Source: Gilvibacter sp. SZ-19 (GTDB lineage: Bacteria > Bacteroidota > Bacteroidia > Flavobacteriales > Flavobacteriaceae). From it: a stretch of DNA of 64,000 bases. The DNA lies in the NCBI RefSeq assembly GCF_002163875.1, contig NZ_CP019333.1, positions 440,864 to 504,863 on the forward strand, written 5' to 3'. This document shows, piece by piece, positions 22,290 through 29,006 of the stretch. Within the stretch, counting starts at the first letter, position 1. Each line of letters opens with the position of its first letter. A program made the position numbers and the translations under genes. A model generated the notes under the pieces. The model was not told the origin of the DNA, ran no database searches, and saw only the letters and a program-made list of their open reading frames with translations.

Positions 22290-23477
22290 TTAGTCTAGGA
22301 TTTCAGTAACCTGACCAGCTCCAACAGTTCTACCACCTTCACGGATAGCGAAACGCAATCCTACGTTAAGTGCGATAGGTTGAATCAAATCTACAGTGAT
22401 GGTAAGGTTATCACCTGGCATTACCATTTCAACACCGTCAGGAAGGTTGATGTTTCCTGTTACGTCAGTTGTACGTACGTAGAACTGAGGACGGTAGTTG
22501 TTGTGGAATGGAGTGTGACGTCCACCTTCTTCTTTCTTAAGGATATAAACCTCGGCTTTGAATTTAGCGTGAGGAGTTACAGAACCTGGCTTACAGATTA
22601 CCATACCTCTTTTGATCTCAGTCTTTTCAATACCACGTAGAAGGATACCTACGTTATCTCCAGCTTCTCCGCGATCTAGGATCTTACGGAACATCTCAAC
22701 ACCAGTAATAGTAGAAGTCAATTTCTCAGCTCCCATTCCGATGATGTCTACAGCGTCACCAGTGTTGGCAACTCCAGTCTCGATACGACCAGTGGCAACA
22801 GTACCACGACCAGTAATAGAGAATACATCTTCGATTGGCATCAAGAATGGCTTATCAACGTCACGCTGAGGAAGCTCGATCCAGTTATCAACAGCATCCA
22901 TAAGCTCCATTACAGTGTCAACCCACTTTTGCTCACCGTTAAGTGCACCAAGAGCAGAACCAGCGATAACAGGACCATTGTCACCGTCATACTCGTAGAA
23001 GCTCAATAGGTCACGGATCTCCATCTCTACTAGCTCAAGTAGCTCCTCATCGTCCACCATATCCACTTTGTTCATGAATACAACGATACGAGGAATACCA
23101 ACCTGACGTCCTAGAAGGATGTGCTCGCGAGTTTGTGGCATAGGACCATCTGTAGCAGCAACTACAAGAATAGCACCGTCCATCTGTGCAGCACCAGTTA
23201 CCATGTTCTTAACGTAGTCGGCGTGACCTGGACAGTCAACGTGTGCGTAGTGACGGTTAGCCGTCTGATACTCTACGTGAGAGGTGTTAATAGTAATACC
23301 TCTTTCTTTTTCTTCTGGAGCGTTATCGATAGAGTCGAAAGAACGCAACTCAGACAATCCTGCGTTGGCTAGTACAGTTGTAATAGCGGCAGTAAGGGTA
23401 GTTTTCCCGTGGTCAACGTGTCCAATAGTACCGATGTTCAAGTGCGGTTTGGAACGATCGAAAGTTTCCTTTGCCAT
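22290..23477 (-). CDS. tuf: Elongation factor Tu
   Basis: EF-Tu (395 residues) delivers aminoacyl-tRNA to the ribosome. The G domain has GHVDHGKTT near residue 19, RGITI in switch I, DCPGHADY in switch II and NKVD. Domain II follows, and domain III ends [15 protein letters not shown]. The gene sits directly after four tRNA genes and before tRNA-Trp-secE, as in the E. coli thrU-tyrU-glyT-thrT-tufB unit. No internal anomaly is visible. Confidence 0.98.
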   Translation of the reverse strand: MAKETFDRSKPHLNIGTIGHVDHGKTTLTAAITTVLANAGLSELRSFDSIDNAPEEKERGITINTSHVEYQTANRHYAHVDCPGHADYVKNMVTGAAQMDGAILVVAATDGPMPQTREHILLGRQVGIPRIVVFMNKVDMVDDEELLELVEMEIRDLLSFYEYDGDNGPVIAGSALGALNGEQKWVDTVMELMDAVDNWIELPQRDVDKPFLMPIEDVFSITGRGTVATGRIETGVANTGDAVDIIGMGAEKLTSTITGVEMFRKILDRGEAGDNVGILLRGIEKTEIKRGMVICKPGSVTPHAKFKAEVYILKKEEGGRHTPFHNNYRPQFYVRTTDVTGNINLPDGVEMVMPGDNLTITVDLIQPIALNVGLRFAIREGGRTVGAGQVTEILD

Positions 23478-23609
23478 GTTTATTAATTTTTAATCTTAAT
23501 TATATTAGTGTTCAAATTTTAAATCTCTTTTGAATCCAGACCGTACAAAACACAAGATACTTACGTGCGCTTGGTGGTTAATTCAAAGAAGCAGCTTTCA
23601 GCTACCTAG

Positions 23610-23681
23610 AGCCAATGACGGGAATTGAACCCGTGACCTCTTCCTTACCAAGGAAACGCTCTACCCCTGAGCTACATCGGC
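23610..23681 (-). tRNA. thrT: tRNA-Thr (GGT anticodon)
   Basis: The minus strand gives acceptor GCCGATG/CATTGGC (one G-T pair), D arm AGGGGTAGA, anticodon loop CTTGGTAA and T loop TTCAATT. The anticodon is GGT. It is the last tRNA before tuf, with a 132-base spacer to the tuf start. Confidence 0.96.
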
Positions 23682-23796
23682 GATTGCGGGTTGGGCCGTC
23701 AGAGACCCGCTTCGTACTTCTCGATTTATTACTAAACCGATAAGTACAGCAAAAATCGCACCCTCTTGAGAAGATGCGATTTCGGCTTTACTTTTG

Positions 23797-23869
23797 AGCG
23801 GGAGACCGGGTTCGAACCGGCGACATTCAGCTTGGAAGGCTGACGCTCTACCAACTGAGCTACTCCCGC
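23797..23869 (-). tRNA. glyT: tRNA-Gly (TCC anticodon)
   Basis: The minus strand folds with acceptor GCGGGAG/CTCCCGC, D arm AGTTGGTAGA, anticodon stem CAGCC/GGCTG-like around TTCCAA and T loop TTCGAAC. The anticodon is TCC. It lies between the tRNA-Tyr side spacer and tRNA-Thr(GGT). Confidence 0.96.
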
Positions 23870-23996
23870 GTTTTTTCTTGCTGTGCAAGATTGGTTATCC
23901 AGTACGTCGAAATTTTAGTGCTGCAAAATTAATGAAAATTTGCCAGAAATAAAACAAGCGAAAAGAGGTTTTATTGAAGACCGAAATTCGCCTTTA

Positions 23997-24173
23997 GTTT
24001 CACCCTTCGGATTACTCGGCTAACGCCTAGTATAACCCTTCTGAAACACTTTCATGTTTCACCATTCGGATTACCCGGCTGACGCCTCGTATCATCCTTC
24101 TGAAACACTTTTATGTTTCACCATTCGGATTACTCGGTTGACGCCTCGTGATCTTCGGTGGTGAACCATCTTT
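23997..24173. repeat. Three tandem 59-bp repeats in the tRNA-Tyr/tRNA-Gly spacer
   Basis: The 362-base gap between tRNA-Tyr and tRNA-Gly carries no gene. It holds units starting GTTTCACC at 23997, 24056 and 24115, a period of exactly 59 bases. The first two units run from GTTTCA to a matching TGAAAC, so each can fold as a long hairpin, with small inner inverted repeats (GGC/GCC and CGG/CCG). The third unit is degenerate at its far end. A separate strong hairpin follows at 24184-24216. The function is unknown. Confidence 0.85.
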
Positions 24174-24183
24174 ATTTTTTTTC

Positions 24184-24216
24184 GTCGGCTTACAAAAGCG
24201 AGCTTTTGACGCCGAC
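24184..24216 (-). other. Strong hairpin in the tRNA-Tyr/tRNA-Gly spacer
   Basis: GTCGGC (24184-24189) pairs with GCCGAC (24211-24216), and inside it CAAAAGC pairs with GCTTTTG around a two-base GA spacer. On the minus strand the stem is followed by GAAAAAAAATAAAG, not a T run, so it is not a classical terminator in the operon direction. It could be a tRNA processing element. Confidence 0.6.
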
Positions 24217-24231
24217 CTCTAAAAAATAAAG

Positions 24232-24314
24232 TGGGGAGAGCAGGATTCGAACCTGCGAAGGTAAAAACCAACAGATTTACAGTCTGTCCTCGTTGGCCGC
24301 TTGAGTATCTCCCC
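24232..24314 (-). tRNA. tyrU: tRNA-Tyr (GTA anticodon)
   Basis: A class II tRNA with a long variable arm, as expected for tRNA-Tyr. Acceptor GGGGAGA/TCTCCCC, anticodon stem CAGA/TCTG around CTGTAAA, T loop TTCGAAT. The anticodon is GTA. It follows tRNA-Thr(TGT) by 35 bases. Confidence 0.96.
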
Positions 24315-24349
24315 GATAGCTCTAAAACATCGATTTTAAAGAACTTAAG

Positions 24350-24423
24350 AGCCGATGGAGGGACTCGAACCCACGACCTGCTGATTACAAATCAGCTGCT
24401 CTAGCCAGCTGAGCTACATCGGC
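24350..24423 (-). tRNA. thrU: tRNA-Thr (TGT anticodon)
   Basis: First gene of the tRNA-tuf operon on the minus strand. Acceptor GCCGATG/CATCGGC, D arm AGCTGGCTAGA, anticodon stem CTGAT/ATCAG around TTGTAA, T loop TTCGAGT. The anticodon is TGT. Confidence 0.96.
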
Positions 24424-24446
24424 GCTTTTAAACTTCCTTTTTGATC

Positions 24447-24475
24447 AAAAAAAAGTCCGCTATTTCTAACGGACT
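24447..24475 (-). terminator. Intrinsic terminator after hpf, upstream of the tRNA operon
   Basis: AGTCCGTTA pairs with TAGCGGACT around a GAAA tetraloop (24454-24475), and on the minus strand a run of T follows directly. It is a textbook intrinsic terminator. It lies between hpf and tRNA-Thr(TGT). A promoter-like box sits immediately upstream of it at 24477-24484. Confidence 0.85.
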
Positions 24476-24476
24476 G

Positions 24477-24484
24477 CAAATGTA
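24477..24484 (-). promoter_or_regulatory. Candidate -7 box in front of the tRNA operon
   Basis: TACATTTG followed by CA on the minus strand fits TAnnTTTG. The upstream -33 position reads TTTT rather than TTTG. If used, the transcript would begin with the terminator hairpin at 24454-24475, which is odd; the true operon promoter could instead be downstream of it. Confidence 0.35.
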
Positions 24485-24526
24485 TAATAAATTTCTTTTT
24501 TAAAAAACTTTTTGCAAAAAATTAGC

Positions 24527-24829
24527 CTAAAGATGGGCACGTTGTTTTTGCTTTCGTTTTTTGAGTTGGCGTTCTAAGGAATGAGCGCACTCATCTACAC
24601 CCTCTTCGAACTTCCTACACTCCTTTTTTACAATAACATCATCGCCAGGAATACTCAAAAGAACTTCAACGATTTTGTTCTCTTTTTGACTGGTGTTTTG
24701 CACTTTCAGAAAAACATCGGCAAAAATAATACGGTCGTAGAATGTTTCTAACTTCGACAAACGTTTTTTAATGAATTCAATTAGTTTGATGTCCGCATCA
24801 AAATTTGGAGTCTGCACATTAACTTTCAT
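24527..24829 (-). CDS. hpf: Ribosome hibernation/stability factor, short HPF/RaiA type
   Basis: The product binds the 30S subunit and helps dimerise or silence idle ribosomes. With the ATG at 24829 it has 100 residues and starts MKVNVQTPNFDADIKLIEFI, the family-typical beginning. An in-frame start eight codons earlier (24853) is less likely. The core LSKLETFYDRIIFADVFLKV and the basic tail RQLKKRKQKQRAHL fit the short HPF form; the C-terminal dimerisation domain of long HPF is absent. It follows xerC by 35 bases and ends before a strong terminator. The neighbourhood rpsU-xerC-hpf is one I know from other Bacteroidota. Confidence 0.9.
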   Translation of the reverse strand: MKVNVQTPNFDADIKLIEFIKKRLSKLETFYDRIIFADVFLKVQNTSQKENKIVEVLLSIPGDDVIVKKECRKFEEGVDECAHSLERQLKKRKQKQRAHL

Positions 24830-24864
24830 ACGCGGGTAATTTAAGTTAGACAAAAGATCGCCCT

Positions 24865-25758
24865 CTACGATTTGTTCCTCGGATGCGCCTTGCTGTGAAT
24901 CTTTTTAAGTTCGGCTACACTGTTGTGGGTGTACACCTGAGTGGAAGCCAAACTCGCATGACCTAAAAGCTCTTTGACCGCATTGAGGTCCGCACCTTCA
25001 TTGAGCAAGTGCGTTGCAAAGGAATGCCGCAAAATATGCGGGCTTTTCTTAACCTTTGAGGACGTCATACTAAAATACGAATTTATAATTCGGTAAACAA
25101 GCCTTTCGTACATTTTAGCACCCTTAGCGGTAACAAATAACCAGGGGGTCTCTGCGCCGTTTAACAGCTCCGCTCTTTCGTGATCTATATAACTGCGGAG
25201 TTCTATCAGCAACGAAGACAAAAGTGGCACTATCCGCTCTTTATTGCGCTTTCCTAAAACTTTTATAGAAGCCTGTCCAAAGTCCACATCAGACAGCTTT
25301 AAATTGATCAGCTCAGCGCGACGCATGCCGGTGGCGTAAAAAAGGCTTACTACCAATCTATCGCGAACGGGTTCAAATCCGCCTTGAGCTTCTAACTCGA
25401 CCAAGGTCTGTTCTATCTCCGCTTGCGAAAAAGGCACTTGTAGTTTCTTCGGAGTCTTGAGGGCTTTGTGTTGCGCCAAGGGTGAAGCAGATATGGAACC
25501 GATCTTTAAAAGGAATTTGTAATACGCCTTTAGGGAGGCTACTTTTCTATTGATAGACCTATTGCTTATTTGCTGATCTACCAGAGATACGATCCAAGAA
25601 CGGATCTGCGCGTAGTTCACCGACGCCAACTCACTTTGCCCATATTCCGACTCAATAAATGCACTGAAGGCCTCTAGGTCTCTTGAGTATGCAGCTAGCG
25701 TATGATGAGAATAATTCTTCTCCAGGTTCAGATACGCAATGAATTCGGTTAGGGCCAT
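24865..25758 (-). CDS. xerC: Tyrosine recombinase of the XerC/XerD family
   Basis: The 297-residue enzyme probably resolves chromosome dimers at dif. The N-terminal SAM-like core-binding domain (residues 1-90) is followed by the catalytic domain with R146 (GMRRAEL), a lysine in GKRNKER (170 or 173), H241 and R244 (HILRHSFATH), H267 (LLGHASL) and the nucleophile Y276 (VYTHNS). All catalytic residues are present. The gene lies between rpsU and hpf, a housekeeping context, and there are no attachment sites or cargo genes, so it is not a mobile-element integrase. The rpsU terminator T-run ends directly at its start codon. Confidence 0.92.
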   Translation of the reverse strand: MALTEFIAYLNLEKNYSHHTLAAYSRDLEAFSAFIESEYGQSELASVNYAQIRSWIVSLVDQQISNRSINRKVASLKAYYKFLLKIGSISASPLAQHKALKTPKKLQVPFSQAEIEQTLVELEAQGGFEPVRDRLVVSLFYATGMRRAELINLKLSDVDFGQASIKVLGKRNKERIVPLLSSLLIELRSYIDHERAELLNGAETPWLFVTAKGAKMYERLVYRIINSYFSMTSSKVKKSPHILRHSFATHLLNEGADLNAVKELLGHASLASTQVYTHNSVAELKKIHSKAHPRNKS

Positions 25759-25802
25759 AAAAAAATCCGCTGGTCGTGTAAAGTTACACTTTCCAGCGGA
25801 TT
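25757..25802 (-). terminator. rpsU terminator ending at the xerC start codon
   Basis: AATCCGCTGG (25764-25773) pairs with CCAGCGGATT (25793-25802), and inside it GTGTAA pairs with TTACAC. On the minus strand the stem is followed by a run of T that runs straight into the ATG of xerC at 25758. The stem is 23 bases past the rpsU stop. Confidence 0.88.
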
Positions 25803-25825
25803 GTTTATACTGTTGTCCTAACGAC

Positions 25826-26020
25826 CTAGATCTCTTCCTGATCTCTAAGATGTTGGATGTATTGTGCTTTTTGGATCTGCGCTCTGCGCTTTACAGAAGG
25901 CTTAGTAAACTGCTGACGTGAACGTAGTGCACGCATAGTTCCTGTTCTGTCAAACTTACGTTTGAAACGCTTTAGCGCTCTGTCGATATTTTCTCCGTCT
26001 TTAACTGGTATAATTAACAT
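25826..26020 (-). CDS. rpsU: 30S ribosomal protein bS21
   Basis: bS21 (64 residues) binds near the 3' end of 16S rRNA. I start it at the ATG 26018-26020 (MLIIPVKDGENIDRALKRFK), because this is the conserved beginning and a strong ribosome binding site stands directly before it. The longer frame from 26053 would translate that site. The basic body (KFDRTGTMRALRSRQQF and then KRRAQIQKAQYIQHLRDQEE) matches the family. It is followed by a terminator and then xerC. In Flavobacterium johnsoniae bS21 helps hide the anti-Shine-Dalgarno, so this gene's own site may serve feedback control. Confidence 0.96.
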   Translation of the reverse strand: MLIIPVKDGENIDRALKRFKRKFDRTGTMRALRSRQQFTKPSVKRRAQIQKAQYIQHLRDQEEI

Positions 26021-26026
26021 AGTGTC

Positions 26027-26036
26027 ATCACCTCCT
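26027..26036 (-). promoter_or_regulatory. Strong Shine-Dalgarno of rpsU
   Basis: The minus strand carries AGGAGGTGAT ending six bases before the rpsU ATG. All ten bases are complementary to the usual 16S rRNA tail (ATCACCTCCT). None of the neighbouring genes I inspected has anything comparable. Confidence 0.92.
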
Positions 26037-26050
26037 CTCTTTAGCGGATG

Positions 26051-26082
26051 CAAAGATAGAAAGTTAATTTTTATATCTGCAA
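26051..26082 (-). promoter_or_regulatory. Candidate rpsU promoter
   Basis: On the minus strand TATCTTTG (26051-26058), followed by CA, is the -7 box, and TTG (26080-26082) lies 21 bases upstream as a -33 candidate. The leader would be about 25 bases and consist mainly of the Shine-Dalgarno. Confidence 0.5.
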
Positions 26083-26096
26083 CTTCTTTTCGAAAA

Positions 26097-27530
26097 TTAT
26101 TCTTTGAACAAGGAAGCTCTTGTACTCAGATCGCGAATTAGTTTTTCTTCCTCCTCACTTTCTAGCAGCACATTGTAGCTTTTCCAAAACTCTTTGTTAT
26201 AAGGTCTAGGAATAAAGATATCGTCTGTCCAATCTTGGCTCAGGGCATCGGTTATCACCTCATTGTCACGAATGATCTCTGTGAACACGATCTCTTGAAC
26301 CGTATAATAGAATTGTTCTTCACGTTCTCTTTTGATCTGTTCGGCTGTTTTTTCTTGCTGATCCGAACTGCGATTTCCAATATTGACCAGTTTAGGGGTC
26401 TCGTAATAGATATAGTTCGGATACCATTTGTCTTCAAACTCCTTGTAGGTAATTACCAGCTTGTGATTGAGCGTAGTACCGAACAAACTCTTAGAGCGTC
26501 TGCGTTGGGCGTCTGAGGCAGCGATGAGTTCGTATTCGATTCGTTTTATAGCGTAGGTCTTCCAGTCGATATAGATCCAACCTTTAGGTTCGAATCCTTC
26601 ATTGTAGATCCCAGGTGTATTAAGTCCGACGTAATCAGAACCCTTCTCAATTCTGATCTTATAGACCTTGCGGCCGTCGTCCACCAAAACAGTGTCTAAG
26701 CTAAACTGATGCCGCCCTAACATCTTATCACCTAGGATAGCAAACCTATCGCCAGCATTGCGAACCATATTGAGTTTACCTTTAAAAAGGTTACCCAAAC
26801 CATTAACGCGGTTGTCGTTCCATTTTATGGCTTCTACCAACGATGCGGTTGCTATAGTATCTCTTCTGAGGTTATCGGCTTTGATGCGCATGCCTTTGGC
26901 GTCGCGCAAATAAGAATAATAGGTGAATAAGCTGTCCACATCTCGCAGATCATAACTCTTGCGATTCTCGTCCACATTCACTTTCAAATAATCTGATCCC
27001 CCTTTGGCGTAGCTGGAATCGTAAAGCGAGATCGCGCTCTCAATAAGCCATTTATATTCGATCTGATTACGCTCTTTGTGACGCAAAAATCCTTTTTGAA
27101 TATAAGAACTGTCTGGTAAGTTCCGCGGCAATCGCTCCAAGGCTCTTATCACAATATCATTTCCGGTTGTGGGTCTTGGGTCTGCAACCACAAGAACCTC
27201 ATCCAAAGAGGCAATGTCTTCTTCTAAGAAAATGTCTTCTGTAGGGTCGTAATCTGCAATGGCAGTTTTAAAACTCTTAAATCCAATAGAAGAGATAACC
27301 AGGGTGTCGTTCACATGTTTGGGCGGCACCACCAAAGAGAACTTTCCGTCGATATTACTTACGGTACCGATATAGGAATCCTTGACATAGACACTGGCGC
27401 TTTCAATGGGCATAAAAGTGGCGAAGTCTACGATCTTTCCGTTAAGTACTTTCTCTTGTTGTCCGTAAGTGAATCCGCAGGCTAAGAAAACACCTGCAAA
27501 GAGTAATTTTTTAAATAGATTGAGCTGCAT
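26097..27530 (-). CDS. Secreted or outer-membrane protein with carboxypeptidase-like regulatory domain
   Basis: The product has 477 residues. A signal peptide (FKKLLFAGVFLACGFTYGQ) is followed by a CarboxypepD_reg-like beta-sandwich at about residues 28-105 (LNGKIVDFATFMPIESASVY, then GTVSNIDGKFSLVVP). The remaining ~370 residues have no fold I can name with certainty; aromatic and charged strands such as GWIYIDWKTYAIKRIEYELI suggest a beta-rich periplasmic or outer-membrane part. Proteins of this layout are common in flavobacteria and of unknown function. The gene stands alone between rpsU and the acyl-CoA dehydrogenase repeats, with a TAACTTTG box 50 bases upstream. Confidence 0.82.
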   Translation of the reverse strand: MQLNLFKKLLFAGVFLACGFTYGQQEKVLNGKIVDFATFMPIESASVYVKDSYIGTVSNIDGKFSLVVPPKHVNDTLVISSIGFKSFKTAIADYDPTEDIFLEEDIASLDEVLVVADPRPTTGNDIVIRALERLPRNLPDSSYIQKGFLRHKERNQIEYKWLIESAISLYDSSYAKGGSDYLKVNVDENRKSYDLRDVDSLFTYYSYLRDAKGMRIKADNLRRDTIATASLVEAIKWNDNRVNGLGNLFKGKLNMVRNAGDRFAILGDKMLGRHQFSLDTVLVDDGRKVYKIRIEKGSDYVGLNTPGIYNEGFEPKGWIYIDWKTYAIKRIEYELIAASDAQRRRSKSLFGTTLNHKLVITYKEFEDKWYPNYIYYETPKLVNIGNRSSDQQEKTAEQIKREREEQFYYTVQEIVFTEIIRDNEVITDALSQDWTDDIFIPRPYNKEFWKSYNVLLESEEEEKLIRDLSTRASLFKE

Positions 27531-27580
27531 GCATGTAGGTTTAAATCTCCCATTGTTTTACAGGGAGCTTCATTCATGCT

Positions 27581-27588
27581 CAAAGTTA
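27581..27588 (-). promoter_or_regulatory. Candidate -7 box for the 26097-27530 gene
   Basis: TAACTTTG on the minus strand fits TAnnTTTG. A short inverted repeat CTCCC/GGGAG (27547-27567) lies in the resulting leader. No convincing -33 element is seen. Confidence 0.35.
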
Positions 27589-27609
27589 CACAAATCGACT
27601 AATTATGTG

Positions 27610-27813
27610 GCAGGCTTGTAGACTTTCCCGTCAATGACCATTTTAGCGATGCCATTGGGCATCTTCGCAAAAATGCATGCCCTCTAAGTTGCGGGTTTAT
27701 ATTGCTTCCCGTCAATCACCATTTTTGCGATGCCATTGGGCATCTTCGCAAAAATGCATGTCCTCTAAGTTGCGGGTTTATATTGCTTCCCGTCAATGAC
27801 CATTTTTGCGATG
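27610..27813 (-). repeat. 81-bp tandem repeats of the acyl-CoA dehydrogenase 3' end
   Basis: The last codons of the acyl-CoA dehydrogenase gene (27772-27813) recur at 27691 and 27610, each shifted by exactly 81 bases. Every copy encodes IAKMVIDGK-x-YKPAT and then a stop (TAG, TAG, TAA). The two inner units are nearly identical. The outermost ends with a synonymous but different DNA sequence (GKVYKPAT, TAA). Each joint contains a quasi-palindrome in which CATTTTTGC and GATGCC pair with GGCATC and GCAAAAATG around CAAT. The copies lie after the functional stop and are not translated as part of the enzyme. Confidence 0.9.
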
Positions 27814-28931
27814 ATCTCGCGTAAGATCTCAGAAGTACCTCCTCCGATAGGTCCTAGCCTACTATCGCGAAGTAATCGCGCCATAGGATATTCTTCCATA
27901 TAGCCGTAACCCCCTAGCATCTGCAGGCAGTCATAGGCAACTTCGTCTGCAATTTTTGTAGAAATCAGTTTAGACATGCTGGCCTCTTTAACCACATACT
28001 CCCCGTCTCCCAATCGTTTTGCAACGGTATAGTTAAAGGTTTTGCAAACTTCTACTTCGGAGGCTAACTGTGCGATCTTATGACGCAACGCCTGGAATTC
28101 AGAAATGGACTTCCCAAAGGCCTTGCGGTCTTTCATGTATTGAATGGTGTACTCTAAGGCCCATTCCGAGCGCGCGTGGGCATTTATCCCCATAATAAGA
28201 CGCTCACTAGCAAAATGCTGCATGATGTATTGGAATCCTTTGTTCTCTTCTCCCAACATATTGCTCACAGGAACTTTTACATCGGTAAAGGATATCTCTC
28301 CTGTATCGCTTGCACGCCAACCCAATTTGTCAAGTTTGGTCGCTGCAACACCCTCCATGCTTCTATCTACAATGAATAAACTAATACCCTTGTTGCCCAA
28401 AGAGGGATCCGTTTTAGCTGCTACCACCAAATAGTCGCTGTAGACACCATTAGTGATAAAGGTCTTGGAACCGTTCAGAATATAGTGATCGCCTTGCTTT
28501 ACAGCCGTAGATCGCATTCCAGATACATCAGAACCTCCAAAGGGCTCTGTCACACAAAGACAACCTATCATTTCGCCGTTAATACTCTTGGCCAAGTAAT
28601 GTTGCTTTTGTTCTTCATTGCCTTCTGCGTTCAAGTGGGTCATTGCCAAATAGGCATGCGCCCACATTGCAGCCGCAAACCCACCGGATTGCACGCGCTG
28701 TAACTCCTCTAGAAAGATCACCGTGTAGAAGAAATCTAAGCCCATACCGCCGTAGGCTTCCGGATATGCAATCCCAAAGAATCCCATCTCACCCATTTTT
28801 GTCCAGATCTCCGGATCAATGGTACCACTGGCTTCCCAGTCTTCAATATGCGGCACCACTTCCTTTTGCAAGAAGTCGCGCAAACTGTCTCTGAAAAGAT
28901 CGTGTTCTTCGGTAAAATAAGTAGTATTCAT
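27765..28931 (-). CDS. Acyl-CoA dehydrogenase
   Basis: The 388-residue flavoenzyme catalyses the first alpha,beta-oxidation of acyl-CoA. The N-terminal helical domain contains EAYGGMGLDFFYTVIFLEEL. FAD-binding signatures CVTEPFGGSDVSGMRSTA (near residue 126) and LGGYGYMEEYPMARLLRDSR are present. The position used as catalytic Glu in medium-chain enzymes reads GGGTSEIL with Gly, while E243 in FASERLIMG matches the catalytic Glu of long-chain and isovaleryl-CoA dehydrogenases. This points to LCAD/IVD-type geometry; substrate chain length cannot be told from sequence. It stands alone, with a palindrome in its leader and a repeated 3' end. Confidence 0.93.
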   Translation of the reverse strand: MNTTYFTEEHDLFRDSLRDFLQKEVVPHIEDWEASGTIDPEIWTKMGEMGFFGIAYPEAYGGMGLDFFYTVIFLEELQRVQSGGFAAAMWAHAYLAMTHLNAEGNEEQKQHYLAKSINGEMIGCLCVTEPFGGSDVSGMRSTAVKQGDHYILNGSKTFITNGVYSDYLVVAAKTDPSLGNKGISLFIVDRSMEGVAATKLDKLGWRASDTGEISFTDVKVPVSNMLGEENKGFQYIMQHFASERLIMGINAHARSEWALEYTIQYMKDRKAFGKSISEFQALRHKIAQLASEVEVCKTFNYTVAKRLGDGEYVVKEASMSKLISTKIADEVAYDCLQMLGGYGYMEEYPMARLLRDSRLGPIGGGTSEILREIIAKMVIDGKQYKPAT

Positions 28932-28958
28932 AGGTTGCAGAATGCTTTCGTTTTTACT

Positions 28959-28978
28959 GAACTCAAACGTTTGAGTTC
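28959..28978. promoter_or_regulatory. 20-bp perfect palindrome before acyl-CoA dehydrogenase, possible operator
   Basis: GAACTCAAACGTTTGAGTTC is its own reverse complement. It lies 28 bases before the start codon and about 40 bases downstream of a TATATTTG box. No T run follows it in the direction of transcription, so it is not a terminator. A site for a TetR- or GntR-like dimer is plausible, but no such regulator is in the window. Confidence 0.5.
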
Positions 28979-29006
28979 CTTATTAAAAAAAAGGCGAATA
29001 GGGCTA

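Noticed and set aside
23661-23888. 75-codon minus-strand open frame
   Set aside because: It reads through the tRNA-Gly gene and the start of tRNA-Thr(GGT), both of which fold as perfect cloverleafs.
23997-24173. CRISPR array
   Set aside because: The three 59-bp units are contiguous with no variable spacers, and no cas gene is near.
24865-25758. Tyrosine recombinase as sign of an integrated element
   Set aside because: It lies in the rpsU-xerC-hpf housekeeping context, has no attachment-site repeats and no cargo genes.
27547-27567. Riboswitch in the leader of the 26097-27530 gene
   Set aside because: Only one small CTCCC/GGGAG stem; no known riboswitch core.
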